64,000 nt of DNA from Plantactinospora mayteni (lineage in GTDB: Bacteria > Actinomycetota > Actinomycetes > Mycobacteriales > Micromonosporaceae), in NCBI RefSeq assembly GCF_016862935.1, contig NZ_BONX01000011.1, forward strand, positions 62,001 to 126,000, written 5' to 3'. The notes beneath the pieces were generated by a model. It made no database searches. It saw only the letters and a list, made by a program, of their open reading frames with translations, and had not been told where the DNA came from. Below are positions 33,222-42,499 of this stretch, piece after piece; position 1 is the stretch's first letter, and each line of letters opens with the position of its first letter. Position numbers and translations under genes: made by a program.

Positions 33222-36200
33222 ATGAGCGGTCGATACTCCGGCCGCTGGGGCGAGGCCGCCGAACCGTCCTGGGTGGTCGAACCGACCGCGGAGTGGGCGC
33301 CGCAGTTCCCCGGTCAGCGCTATCCCGGCGACATCGGCCACCAGCGGCGTCGTCGGCCGGCCGGGCGGGCACCGGTACCGACCGGTCGGGCCAAGGTGCC
33401 GCCACCGGGCAGCCGCCCCGGCGAACCGGAGCCGTTCGGCCGCCCCGAGCCGGTCGCGAAGGGCCGCCCAGAGCCGGCCTCCAACGGCCGCTCGGACGCG
33501 CCGCCGAACGGGCGCCCCGACACGCCGCCCGGCGGGCGTCCCGAGGCGCTGCCGAGTGGGCGTCCCGGGCAGCCGGCCGGCGCGCATCCGTCGGCCCGGG
33601 CGGACGGGCCGCCGCGCGAGACGCGTACCGGACGCCTCGACCGCTGGGACAGCCGATCCGCCGGCTGGAACCCGCCGCCCGACTCTCGGGACGACGGCCC
33701 GGACTCCTGGGACGAACCGTCGAACGGACGTGGCCGGCCCCCGGCCGAATACCGCACCGGCGGCTCGGTACCGGTCGGTCGAGACGACCGGCGGCCACCC
33801 GGCGGTGGCGAGCCCGGATCGCGCGGAGGTCGCGGCGAGAGCGGCTTCGCCGGCGGCCGGGCCGCGTCGCAACACGATCCGCACCGCTCCGGCGACGACC
33901 GGCCGGGCCGCCCCAGCGCTCCGCCTGAGCGGCGCGGACGGTGGCTCACCGGGCCGGCGTCCGAGGAGACCCAGCCGCTGCCGGACCGTCGTCCGATGCC
34001 GTCGGACGGCCGGCCCGGACCACGGGACGGCCGGGGTCGGGCCGGGCCGGGTGGACGTCCGGCCATGCCGGCGGCGTTCGACGGCTCCCCCGGCCCGGAG
34101 CGGGGCATTCCCGGCCCGGAGCGGGGCACTCCCGGACAGGATCGGGCCGACGGTTGGGCGGCCCGATCCGGCGGCCAACCGCATCCGGGGAGCCGCGAGG
34201 TGCCGCCGGGTCGCACCCCGCCCCGGGCCCGGCCCGACCGCCCCGGCTCCGAACCTCCGGTCCGACGGCCCGCCGCCGGGCCGTCCGGTGCACCCAGTTG
34301 GCCGGCCCAGCGTGGCCCGGTCCAGGAGCCGCGCGAGGGACGGCGCTTCCCGGACCTGGGTTCCGGCCGGCCGCCGGCACGCGACCCGCGCGAGACCGAT
34401 CCGGCCGTCCGGCCGGGCCCGGTGCCCCGGGGCGACCGGGTCGGGTCGACACCGCCGGGCGTCGACCGGCCGACCACCGAGCGGCCCGGCGTCCATCGGC
34501 CCGGCGTCGACCGGCCGGCCACCGACCGGCCCGGCGTCGACCGGCCCGCTGCCGCGGAACTCGCACCGGGATACGGGCGTCCAGACCGGACGCCGGTCTC
34601 GGGTGCCGACCGGGTCCCACCGCGCACCGGCCAGCCGGACGACGCGCCGATCCGCCCGGACCGGGGCGCCGGATATCCGGCCGTCGCCGCCGGACCGGCG
34701 AGCCCGACCGAGCGGGTCGGGCCGACCACCCCACCCCGGACCGGGGAACCGCCCCGGACCGGGGAACCCGCCCGCGCCGCCGACCAGCCTCGCCCGGTCG
34801 AGCCCGCCCGCCGGATCGAACCGACGCACCCCGTCGAGCCGGTACGCCGGGTCGAGCAGTCCCGGCCGATCGAGCCCCGCCCGGTCGACGCCGGCCGGTC
34901 GGTCGAACCACCCCGCCCCGTCGAGCCACCCCGCCCGGTCGACCCGACCCGCCCGGTCGAACCACCCCGCCCCGTCGAGGCGGCCCGACCGGTCGAACCA
35001 CCCCGGCCCGTCGAGCCGACCCGCCCGGTCGAACCACCGCGCCCCGTCGAGCCACCCCGCTCGGTCGAGGCGGCTCGGGCTGTCCAGGCACCGCGTCCGG
35101 TCGAACCGACCCGGCCTGTGGAGCCAGCCCCGCCGGCCGACGCGGTCCGGGGCGCCGAGCCGGCCCGTACGGCCGAGCCGCCGGCCCGGAGCGTCGAACC
35201 GGTCCGGCCGGCCGAGCCGCCCCGTACCGTCGAATCGGGTCCGTGGCTCACCCCGCCTCCCGCCGAGCCGGCCAGCCCGGTCGAACCGGCGGCCTCGGCG
35301 GACCCGCCGCGCGAACGGGCGGCGGGCTGGCTGACCCCGGCCACCCCGTCGGACCCGGCTCCTCGGCCGCCTCGACAGCCGTCCGCCGACGAGACCGGCC
35401 AGCGCCCTCCGGTCACGCCACCCCCGACCACGGGCCTACGGCTGGAGTTCCTGCCCGCGCCGACGCCCGCCAGCACACCGTCCCCGGCCACACCCGCCGA
35501 GTCGACGCCGCCCGCCAGCCCGTTCCCGGGCGCAGCGGTCGGGGCGGACGCCGGCGGGCCGGTCGAACCAGCCGCCGCCACCCCGGCGGCGGGTCCCGTC
35601 ATCGAACCCGCCTCGCCCGTCCCCTCGTCCGGTCCTCCGATCGAACCGGCCGGCGCCGGGCCCGCACCGGAGTCCGGACGGGCCACCGACCTGAGTGAGA
35701 CTTCCGTACCCTCCATGCCAAAGACCGGACCTGTCGCGGACCACGCCCCAGTCGGACCGCTCACCGATGCCGCCCCGGCGGCCCCCTCCCCCACCGTGCT
35801 GGGTACCGATCCGGCCTCGGCCGCCGACGAAGGTGCCGGCGTGACAGCCCAGCCGCGCGACGGCGACCCGGAGCTGACCGTCGACGCCGGGGCACCAGCG
35901 TCCCCGGCCGGCGCCCCGGCACCCGACGAGGCACCGGCCCCGGACACCCCGGCAGACGGATCCGCGAAGAGCGTGCCGCCGGCAACGGCAGCCGCCGTCG
36001 GCCCGCCGGACGTGGCGGCCGGCTCCGGACCGCAGTCCACCGCACCGGTCTCCGGGCCGCCGGCCACCTCGGCATCCGGACCGCCCGCTGCCGCACCCAC
36101 CTCCGGGCCGCCGGCCGCGGCGCCCACCTCCGGGCCACCACTGGCCACCTCGCCGCCGGGCTCGCCGGTCGTCGAGGCCAGCCCCGACACGGTGCTGCCG

Positions 36201-37634
36201 ACCGGGCCGGCCGCCGGGGCGGCGACCGCACTGAGCGCGCCCACCATGCTCACCCCGATCATCCGACCGGGCGGGAAACGAGGACCGGCCGAGCCGGAAC
36301 CCGCCGACATACCGGCGGAGCCGGGAGCCACCGACCCGGAACAGGTGCTCGCGTCGTACGAGTGGCGGTTCCACCACGAGACGCTGCGGGAGCTGGTCGA
36401 GGACCCCGAGTCGCTGCGGGCGATCCGGGACCGGTTGACGGAGAAGCTCGAACCGGCGAAGGACAACGGCACCCGGGCCCGGCTGCTGAGCCTGCGAGCG
36501 GTGGTCTCCCGCATCCTCGGCGACCTCGGCAAGGCGCTCTCGGACGGCAAGCTGGCGCTGGCCCACGCCGAGGCGACCGGCCAGTTGCGGCGGATCGCCA
36601 TCGCACAGGCCCGGCTGGCGCACGTACTCCAGTGGCGGGGGGACTTCGCCGAGGCGGACCGGCTCTTCGAGGAGGCGAACTCCTCCGAGCTGCCGGACCG
36701 GCTGCGGGCCACCATGCACGAGCACGCCGGACGGTCCTGCTACGACCAGGGCCGCTACATGGAAGCCTGCAACCACTTCGAGAAGGCGCTGGAGCTGCGC
36801 AAGGTCGAGGACCCGGACCTGATCGCCCGGACCGAACTCGCGCTCGACGCCGTCTTCAACAAGGTCGCCCAGAACGGCTGGGGCCCGTACCCGCGTGACC
36901 GGGACGAGATCCTCCAGGTGCACCGGCCACCGGTGCCGAAGTTCAGCGAGAAGGTGCAACGCTGGGGCTACGCCGACCCCGACGGTCAACTGGCGATCGC
37001 GCCGAGCTATGCCGACGTGCAGCCGTTCCGGGACGGGGTGGCCTGGGTACGCCGGCCCGAGACCCGCACCTGGGAGCTGATCGACGAGACCGGTGAGCTG
37101 CTGATCGACGCGTCGACCGGATATCTCGGCGTCGGTTCCTTCTCCGACGGGCTGGCCTGGGTCTCCCGGGACGGCACCGGCGGCTGGATCGCGATCGACA
37201 AGTCCAACAAGGTCGTCATCCCGGCCGGTTTCGAGGACGTACGCCCGTTCCGGCGCGGTGTCGCCGCCGTCCGGCGGGGCGGCTGGGGCGCGGTCGACCG
37301 GAGCGGCAAGGTGGTGCTGCCGACCCGCTACACCGGCTTCACCACCGCGCTCACCGACGGCCGGTACGTCGACGGCTTCACCGACGAGGGCCTGGCGATC
37401 GTCGACGCGGGCGGGCGCAAGGGCGTGGTGGACCGGTCCGGGCAGGTGCTGGTCGCCCCGGCCCACCCGGCGCTGGTCATCCACCCGGTGGCGTTCCTGA
37501 TCGGCAACGGCACCGGCCAGTGGGGTGCGCTCGACCGCCGGGGCGAGCCGTTGATCGACGCGGTGCACCCGAGCCGGAACGACGTGATGGAGGAGATCGA
37601 CCGGCTGCTCGCCGACACCAAGCCGGTGCTGTGA
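33222..37634 (+). CDS. Giant disordered protein with C-terminal TPR and WG repeats
   Basis: A 1470-residue protein. Residues about 30-1030 are disordered and made of Pro, Arg, Gly, Ala and Glu, with shifting repeats: GRPDTPPGGRPEA-type near 80-125, GVDRPATDRPGVDRP-type near 420-445, and a long PRPVEPPRPVEPTRPVEP array near 530-640. About 1040-1240 is a helical TPR-like domain (LLSLRAVVSRILGDLGKALSD, HEHAGRSCYDQGRYMEACNHFEKALELRK). About 1245-1455 holds WG_beta repeats (RWGYADPDGQLAIAPSYADV, GWIAIDKSNKVVIPAGFEDV, GWGAVDRSGKVVLPTRY). Similar proteins occur in Micromonosporaceae, and their role is unknown. There is no signal peptide. The domains may form a scaffold for protein interactions. ATG at 33222 with GGAG upstream. 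Confidence 0.85.
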   Translation: MSGRYSGRWGEAAEPSWVVEPTAEWAPQFPGQRYPGDIGHQRRRRPAGRAPVPTGRAKVPPPGSRPGEPEPFGRPEPVAKGRPEPASNGRSDAPPNGRPDTPPGGRPEALPSGRPGQPAGAHPSARADGPPRETRTGRLDRWDSRSAGWNPPPDSRDDGPDSWDEPSNGRGRPPAEYRTGGSVPVGRDDRRPPGGGEPGSRGGRGESGFAGGRAASQHDPHRSGDDRPGRPSAPPERRGRWLTGPASEETQPLPDRRPMPSDGRPGPRDGRGRAGPGGRPAMPAAFDGSPGPERGIPGPERGTPGQDRADGWAARSGGQPHPGSREVPPGRTPPRARPDRPGSEPPVRRPAAGPSGAPSWPAQRGPVQEPREGRRFPDLGSGRPPARDPRETDPAVRPGPVPRGDRVGSTPPGVDRPTTERPGVHRPGVDRPATDRPGVDRPAAAELAPGYGRPDRTPVSGADRVPPRTGQPDDAPIRPDRGAGYPAVAAGPASPTERVGPTTPPRTGEPPRTGEPARAADQPRPVEPARRIEPTHPVEPVRRVEQSRPIEPRPVDAGRSVEPPRPVEPPRPVDPTRPVEPPRPVEAARPVEPPRPVEPTRPVEPPRPVEPPRSVEAARAVQAPRPVEPTRPVEPAPPADAVRGAEPARTAEPPARSVEPVRPAEPPRTVESGPWLTPPPAEPASPVEPAASADPPRERAAGWLTPATPSDPAPRPPRQPSADETGQRPPVTPPPTTGLRLEFLPAPTPASTPSPATPAESTPPASPFPGAAVGADAGGPVEPAAATPAAGPVIEPASPVPSSGPPIEPAGAGPAPESGRATDLSETSVPSMPKTGPVADHAPVGPLTDAAPAAPSPTVLGTDPASAADEGAGVTAQPRDGDPELTVDAGAPASPAGAPAPDEAPAPDTPADGSAKSVPPATAAAVGPPDVAAGSGPQSTAPVSGPPATSASGPPAAAPTSGPPAAAPTSGPPLATSPPGSPVVEASPDTVLPTGPAAGAATALSAPTMLTPIIRPGGKRGPAEPEPADIPAEPGATDPEQVLASYEWRFHHETLRELVEDPESLRAIRDRLTEKLEPAKDNGTRARLLSLRAVVSRILGDLGKALSDGKLALAHAEATGQLRRIAIAQARLAHVLQWRGDFAEADRLFEEANSSELPDRLRATMHEHAGRSCYDQGRYMEACNHFEKALELRKVEDPDLIARTELALDAVFNKVAQNGWGPYPRDRDEILQVHRPPVPKFSEKVQRWGYADPDGQLAIAPSYADVQPFRDGVAWVRRPETRTWELIDETGELLIDASTGYLGVGSFSDGLAWVSRDGTGGWIAIDKSNKVVIPAGFEDVRPFRRGVAAVRRGGWGAVDRSGKVVLPTRYTGFTTALTDGRYVDGFTDEGLAIVDAGGRKGVVDRSGQVLVAPAHPALVIHPVAFLIGNGTGQWGALDRRGEPLIDAVHPSRNDVMEEIDRLLADTKPVL

Positions 37635-37765
37635 TCCGACAGCGAGCAGGTGCGGTGAGCCGACCCGAGCCCGGGTTGTGATCCGACAGCGAGCCGGTGC
37701 GGTGACCCGACAGCGAGCCGGTGCGGTGATCCGAGCGCCGGGTCCGGGCTGTGATGCGCCTTCCG
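37622..37765 (+). repeat. 24-base tandem repeat spanning the WG-gene stop codon
   Basis: Five to six copies of a 24-base unit (gccggtgcggtgatccgaca type). The first copy is the end of the WG-repeat gene and contains its TGA at 37632-37634; most other copies keep the tga. Confidence 0.85.
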
Positions 37766-37805
37766 CGCGCCGTCGCCCAAGGTGATCCACTCGGGGTACG
37801 AGGAC

Positions 37806-37821
37806 TAGGGTCGGAGGTATG
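37806..37821 (+). promoter_or_regulatory. Promoter/start of the aldo/keto reductase gene
   Basis: TAGGGT (37806-37811), 7 bases, ATG at 37819. The 7-base spacer reads CGGAGGT, so the site could serve as a leaderless start or the GGAGG could act as ribosome binding site on a longer transcript. Confidence 0.55.
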
Positions 37822-38817
37822 GAATTCCGACACCTGGGCCGCTCGGGCCTGCTGATCAGCGAGATCTCGTACGGAAACTGGATCACCCACGGCTCCCAGA
37901 TCGAGGAGGAGGCCGCGCTCTCCTGCGTACGCGCGGCTCTGGAGGTCGGTATCACCACCTTCGACACCGCCGACGTGTACGCCGGCACCAAGGCGGAGGC
38001 GGTGCTGGGCCGGGCCCTGAAGGGCGAGCGCCGGGAGGGTCTGGAGATCCTCACCAAGGTCTACTGGCCGACCGGCCCGGGCCGGAACGACCGGGGCCTG
38101 TCCCGCAAGCACATCATGGAGTCGATCAACGGCTCGCTGCGCCGGCTCCAGACCGACTACGTCGACCTCTACCAGGCACACCGGTACGACTACGCCACGC
38201 CGCTGGAGGAGACGATGGAGGCGTTCGCCGACGTCGTGCACTCCGGCAAGGCGCACTACATCGGCGTCTCGGAGTGGAAGGCGTCGGAGATCCGGGCCGC
38301 ACACGCGCTGGCCCGCGAACTGAAGATCCAGCTCATCTCCAACCAGCCGCAGTACTCGATGCTCTGGCGGGTCATCGAGGGCGAGGTCGTGCCGACCAGC
38401 CAGGAGCTGGGTGTCAGCCAGATCGTCTTCTCGCCGATCGCCCAGGGCGTGCTGACCGGAAAATACCTGCCCGGCCAGGAGCCGCCGGCCGGCTCCCGGG
38501 CGACCGACACCTCCGGCGGGGCGGGCTTCATCGCCCGGTTCATGTCCGACGAGGTGCTGACCCGGGTGCAGCGGCTCAAGCCCCTCGCCGAGCAGGCCGG
38601 TCTCAGCATGGCCCAGCTCGCGGTCGCCTGGGTACTCCAGAACCCGAACGTCTCCTCGGCGATCGTCGGCGCCTCCCGCCCGGAGCAGGTGCACGACAAC
38701 GTCAAGGCGGCCGGGGTGAAGCTCGACGCCGAGTTGCTCAAGGCGATCGACGAGATCGTCGACCCGATCACCGAACGGGACCCGGCCAAGACGCAGAGCC
38801 CGGCCCAGCGGCCCTGA
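37819..38817 (+). CDS. Aldo/keto reductase (Kv-beta type)
   Basis: A 332-residue NADPH-dependent oxidoreductase. FDTADVYAG has the catalytic Asp and Tyr, LEILTKVYW the Lys, and YQAHRYDY the His. NPNVSSAIVGASRPEQVHDN is the cofactor-binding end. It is closest to YghZ/YajO or voltage-gated potassium channel beta-like reductases. Substrate unknown. A strong hairpin ends the unit. Confidence 0.92.
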   Translation: MEFRHLGRSGLLISEISYGNWITHGSQIEEEAALSCVRAALEVGITTFDTADVYAGTKAEAVLGRALKGERREGLEILTKVYWPTGPGRNDRGLSRKHIMESINGSLRRLQTDYVDLYQAHRYDYATPLEETMEAFADVVHSGKAHYIGVSEWKASEIRAAHALARELKIQLISNQPQYSMLWRVIEGEVVPTSQELGVSQIVFSPIAQGVLTGKYLPGQEPPAGSRATDTSGGAGFIARFMSDEVLTRVQRLKPLAEQAGLSMAQLAVAWVLQNPNVSSAIVGASRPEQVHDNVKAAGVKLDAELLKAIDEIVDPITERDPAKTQSPAQRP

Positions 38818-38868
38818 TCATGCGCCGGCCGTGAACGTGCGGCCGTGCTGACCTCCGCCAGGTCTTGT

Positions 38869-38910
38869 CGAAGGCCCTCGCTCGGCACCCGCGCCGGGCG
38901 AGGGCCTTCG
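38869..38910. terminator. Bidirectional terminator
   Basis: CGAAGGCCCTCGC (38869-38881) pairs perfectly with GCGAGGGCCTTCG (38898-38910). It lies between the convergent reductase and M50 protease genes, 14 bases from the protease stop. Confidence 0.85.
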
Positions 38911-38924
38911 GTATACCGTCCGGG

Positions 38925-39722
38925 TCAGTCCTGCCAGAAGCGGATCAGGCGCAGGCCCTCGGCGTAGAGGTAGTCGGGCAGGCCGATCAGGTCGCCGACC
39001 GCGAAGACCCCGTCGAAGAACCAGCCGCCGACGCGCGGGTTCCAGAGCAGGGCGAAGAGCAGGATGAAGCCGTACGGGGCCATCAGGTCGTAGCCGCGCC
39101 GCCACTGCGGGTTCAGCCACGGCTGGAGGACGTTGCCGCCGTCCAGCCCCGGTACCGGCAGCAGGTTGAGGATGCTCGCGGTGAGCTGGAGGAAGCCGAG
39201 CAGCGCGACCCCGGACCAGAACTCGGGCCGGGCGAAGACGTCCACCCCGATCGCGAACGGTACGACCAACAGCAGCGCGAACAGCACGTTGGTGGCCGGA
39301 CCGGCGAGGCTGACCAGCGAGTGCCGGAGCCGGCCGGGGATCTCGTGCCGGTCCACCCAGACGGCACCGCCGGGCAGGCCGATGCCGCCGAGCAGCACCA
39401 CCACCACGGGCAGGATGATCGACAGCAGCGGGTGGCTGTATTTCAGCGGGTTCAGGGTCAGGTAGCCACGGTGCGCCACTCCCCGGTCGCCGGCCCGGAA
39501 CGCCACCACGGCGTGTGCGTACTCGTGCAGGCAGAGCGAGACCAGCCAGCCCGAGACGACGAAGAGGAAGACGTCGAGCCGGACGTTGCCGTACCCGTTC
39601 CACGCCATCGCGCCGCTGGTCACGAAGAGCGCGACCAGGGCCAGGAAGATCGGGCTGGGTCGGAACGCCTCCAGCGGCACGCCGAGGACCAGTCGGTCCC
39701 GGCCGCGTTGGTCGAAGTTCAT
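38925..39722 (-). CDS. Site-2 protease family (M50) membrane protein
   Basis: A 265-residue polytopic protein. CLHEYAHAVVAFRAGD holds the zinc-binding HExxH, and NLLPVPGLDGGNVL holds the third ligand region (the NPDG-like motif). About six helices surround the site. It belongs to the small M50B proteases without a PDZ domain, whose substrates are usually unknown. The next gene begins 5 bases upstream of its start. Confidence 0.9.
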   Translation of the reverse strand: MNFDQRGRDRLVLGVPLEAFRPSPIFLALVALFVTSGAMAWNGYGNVRLDVFLFVVSGWLVSLCLHEYAHAVVAFRAGDRGVAHRGYLTLNPLKYSHPLLSIILPVVVVLLGGIGLPGGAVWVDRHEIPGRLRHSLVSLAGPATNVLFALLLVVPFAIGVDVFARPEFWSGVALLGFLQLTASILNLLPVPGLDGGNVLQPWLNPQWRRGYDLMAPYGFILLFALLWNPRVGGWFFDGVFAVGDLIGLPDYLYAEGLRLIRFWQD

Positions 39723-39726
39723 CCCG

Positions 39727-39927
39727 TCACTCGACCACGGGCAGCAGGCTCATCCGGTATTCCACCCGGTCGTCCTCGACCAGCAGCACCGAGGCGACAC
39801 CCGCGGCGGCGAGTTCGCGCCAGGTCTGGCCGATCCAGGACTCGGCGTCGGCCTGGCTGCTGAACGCCTCGGCCGGTCCGTTCACCGGATCGCCGTCCGC
39901 GCCCTCGTACCGCCAGCTCCACGGCAT
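39727..39927 (-). CDS. Small conserved protein
   Basis: A 66-residue acidic protein (MPWSWRYEGADG; WIGQTWRELAAAGVASVLLV; ending MSLLPVVE). It is conserved in actinobacteria as a hypothetical protein, in my recollection. The ATG at 39927 is chosen for GGGGAG 8 bases upstream. It precedes the M50 protease gene by 4 bases and is probably in the same operon. No function assigned. Confidence 0.75.
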   Translation of the reverse strand: MPWSWRYEGADGDPVNGPAEAFSSQADAESWIGQTWRELAAAGVASVLLVEDDRVEYRMSLLPVVE

Positions 39928-40063
39928 GTCGCGTCTCCCCTCGCCGATCTTCCGCGCCGACAAACCTCCGCCAGCCTAGTCGGCCGGCCGGTGTCAGCCA
40001 GCCAGAGCGGTCCGGAGGGGTTCCGCACCCGTACCTCACCGCGAGCTGTCCAGCCAAGCGCTC

Positions 40064-40078
40064 TAAGGTACGGGCATG
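40064..40078 (+). promoter_or_regulatory. Leaderless promoter of cobUT
   Basis: TAAGGT (40064-40069), 6 bases, ATG at 40076. A leaderless start leaves no room for a cobalamin riboswitch upstream of this cobalamin gene. Confidence 0.65.
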
Positions 40079-42499
40079 TCCGTTGACGGGTGGAGCAGGC
40101 TCCTGGTGCTGGGCGGGATCCGTTCCGGCAAGTCCGAGTTCGCCGAGTCGCTGCTGAAGGACGTACCGGTTGTCCGTTATGTCGCGACGGCCACGACCGA
40201 TCCGGACGACCTGGACTGGACGGCCCGGATCGACGCCCACCGACTCCGCAGGCCGGCGGGCTGGACGACCGAGGAGGCCAACGCCGATCCGTCCCGGCTC
40301 GCCGAGCTGATCGCCGAGGCCGGGCCAGGCGACACGCTGCTCGTCGACGACCTCGGCGGCTGGGTGACCGTGCTGCTCGACCCGGCGCACCAGCCCGCCG
40401 ACGACGTCGCCACGATCGGCGAACTCGGCGCCGCGATCCGGACCTGCCCGGCCCGGCTGGTGCTGGTCAGCCCCGAGGTGGGGCTGTCGACGGTGCCGGT
40501 GACCCCGCTCGGGCGGGCCTTCGCCGACGCGCTCGGCACCACCAACCGGGCGGTCGCGGACGCCTGCGACGCGGTGGTGCTGGTGATCGCCGGGCAGCCG
40601 GCCTGGCTGAAGGCGGGCACGGACCAGCCGCCGCCGGCCCCGGACGGCGCCGGCCAGCCCGGCGTACCGGCGCAGGCCGACCGGGCCGCCGCCGATCGGG
40701 CCGCCGCCAATAGGGCCGCTGCCAATAGGGCAGCCGCCGATCGGGCAGCCGCCGATCGGGCAGACCCTGCCTCCTCGGCCTGGACCGAGGTGCTGGGCGC
40801 GGTTCCGCAGGTACTCCGCCCGACCGTGATCCCGGCACCGCCGGCCGAACCGGCAACGTCCACGGGGACGGGAGCGGCGACGGGCTGGACCGCGCCGACC
40901 ATGGCGCTGCCGATGGTCGCCACCGGTCTGGTCATCCAGGCCGGGATGGACCTGCCGATGCCGGACGAGTACGCCGGTCCCGCCGCCGTCGACCGGCTCG
41001 GCACGCTCGACCTGCCCGGCGCCGGCCTCGGCCACCTGGACCGGGTGGTCTCGTTCGCCGCCGCCACGCAGGGTACGGCGACTCCGCAGCCCTGGCGCTC
41101 GGTCCGGGTGTTGCTGGTGCACGGCGATCACGAGGGCAGCGCTTCCGCCGGCGCGGTCCCCGGTGAGTCCGCCCGCCGCGCCGAACAGGCCCGCCAGGGC
41201 ACGGGGCCGGTCGCCCGGCTGGCGGCCGAGGCCGGCGCCACCCTCCAGGTGGTGGAGGCACCGCTGTCCCGGCCGATCGAGGAGGGCCCGGCGCTGACCG
41301 TCGCCGAGGTCGAGGCGGCCCTGCGCTACGGCTGGCGACTCGCCGAGGAGGCGGTGGACGCGGGCGTGGACCTGCTGGTCCTCGCCGCCTCGGGTGCCGG
41401 TACCGAGGCCGCCGCCGCAGCCGTACTGGCCGCCACGGCCGGCGCCGAACCCTCGGCGGTACTCAGCCGGGTGGTGACGCTCGGCGGGCAGGTGGACGAC
41501 GAGGCGTGGATGCACCGCTGCGCGGCGGTACGGGATGCGATGCACCGCACCCGACGCAGCCCCCGGGACGCCAAGGACGTACTCGCCGAACTCGGTGGCG
41601 GCGACCTGGCGATCGCCACCGGCATCCTGCTCGGCGCGACGGCCCGGCGTACCCCGGTGCTGCTGGACGGGCCGGTCGGGGTGGCGGCGGGCCTGGTCAG
41701 CCGGGACCTCGCCGGCCAGGCCCGGCACTGGTGCCTGCTGCCGGACCACGGTGACCAGCCGGCGGTCAAGCTCGGCGCCGACGTGCTCGACCTGAGCCCG
41801 TTGCTGGACCTGCGACTCGGCCTCGGTGAGGGTGCCGCCGCGCTGGCCGCGCTGCCGCTGCTGCGCGCCGCACTGACCCTCGCCGCCACCCTGCCGGTGC
41901 ATCCGAGCCTGGCCACCGACCAGCCGGCCGACCCGGCGGGCAACGGCGGGACCGATCCGGCGCGCGACGGCTCACACCCGCCCGTCCCTGACCCGGCCGA
42001 ACCATGGACCCCGGAACCGGCGGCCGACCGCCCCGGACCGGACGACGACTCACACCCGCCCATGCCGGACCCCGCCGAACCATGGACCCCGGAACCGGCA
42101 GCCGACCGCCCCGGACCGGACGACGGTTCGCACCCGCCCATGCCGGACCCGGCCGAACCGTGGGCCCCGGGCCCGCCGGCCGACCGCCCCGGGCGGGACG
42201 ACAACCCGGACGGCGACCAGGAGTTCATCGAGCCGCCGCCGGCCGGCCCCGGCCCGACCGCCGTACCGGAGGACGCCGCCGGGCAGCCGCCGACGGGCGA
42301 CTCACTGCCGGCGCAGCCGGCGACGGACGCGCCCCTGCCGGGGCAGCCGGCGACCGGCGAGTCACTGCCGGCGCAGGCGTCGGCGGACGCAGCGCTGCCG
42401 GGGCAGGCGTCGACGGAGCGGCCGGGCACCGGCGCCGGGCCGGCGGACGACCGGGAGGGTGGGCGCCGGGACGACGCCACCGTGCCACCGGGTGTCTGA
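40076..42499 (+). CDS. cobUT: Adenosylcobinamide kinase/guanylyltransferase - DMB phosphoribosyltransferase fusion
   Basis: An 807-residue fusion for lower-ligand assembly in vitamin B12. Residues 1-180 are CobU: P-loop GGIRSGKSEFAE, the DAHRLRRPAGW segment (histidine region) and LLVDDLGGWVTVLL. About 195-225 is an Ala-Asp-Arg-Asn repeat linker encoded by 15-base units (40680-40770). About 240-625 is CobT: MALPMVATGLVIQAG, VLLVHGDHEG, the RSPRDAKDVLAELGGGDLA loop and LRLGLGEGAAALAALPLLRAA with the catalytic Glu. About 630-807 is a disordered tail with three 26-residue repeats (78-base DNA units at 41970-42203). It overlaps cobS by 8 bases. Confidence 0.92.
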   Translation: MSVDGWSRLLVLGGIRSGKSEFAESLLKDVPVVRYVATATTDPDDLDWTARIDAHRLRRPAGWTTEEANADPSRLAELIAEAGPGDTLLVDDLGGWVTVLLDPAHQPADDVATIGELGAAIRTCPARLVLVSPEVGLSTVPVTPLGRAFADALGTTNRAVADACDAVVLVIAGQPAWLKAGTDQPPPAPDGAGQPGVPAQADRAAADRAAANRAAANRAAADRAAADRADPASSAWTEVLGAVPQVLRPTVIPAPPAEPATSTGTGAATGWTAPTMALPMVATGLVIQAGMDLPMPDEYAGPAAVDRLGTLDLPGAGLGHLDRVVSFAAATQGTATPQPWRSVRVLLVHGDHEGSASAGAVPGESARRAEQARQGTGPVARLAAEAGATLQVVEAPLSRPIEEGPALTVAEVEAALRYGWRLAEEAVDAGVDLLVLAASGAGTEAAAAAVLAATAGAEPSAVLSRVVTLGGQVDDEAWMHRCAAVRDAMHRTRRSPRDAKDVLAELGGGDLAIATGILLGATARRTPVLLDGPVGVAAGLVSRDLAGQARHWCLLPDHGDQPAVKLGADVLDLSPLLDLRLGLGEGAAALAALPLLRAALTLAATLPVHPSLATDQPADPAGNGGTDPARDGSHPPVPDPAEPWTPEPAADRPGPDDDSHPPMPDPAEPWTPEPAADRPGPDDGSHPPMPDPAEPWAPGPPADRPGRDDNPDGDQEFIEPPPAGPGPTAVPEDAAGQPPTGDSLPAQPATDAPLPGQPATGESLPAQASADAALPGQASTERPGTGAGPADDREGGRRDDATVPPGV
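41970..42203 (+). repeat. 78-base in-frame tandem repeat in the cobUT tail
   Basis: Three copies of a 78-base unit encode SHPPMPDPAEPWTPEPAADR followed by PGPDD-type residues. A second family of 27-base repeats follows (42290-42420). Neither touches the enzyme domains. Confidence 0.85.

Noticed and set aside
33030-34829. A 599-codon minus-strand frame opposite the WG-repeat gene
   Set aside because: The repeats and GC content keep all frames open. The plus frame continues into conserved TPR and WG domains, and the minus frame does not contain any domain.
39928-40075. Cobalamin riboswitch upstream of cobUT
   Set aside because: The gap is only about 150 bases, no B12-box-like sequence is seen, and the start appears leaderless.
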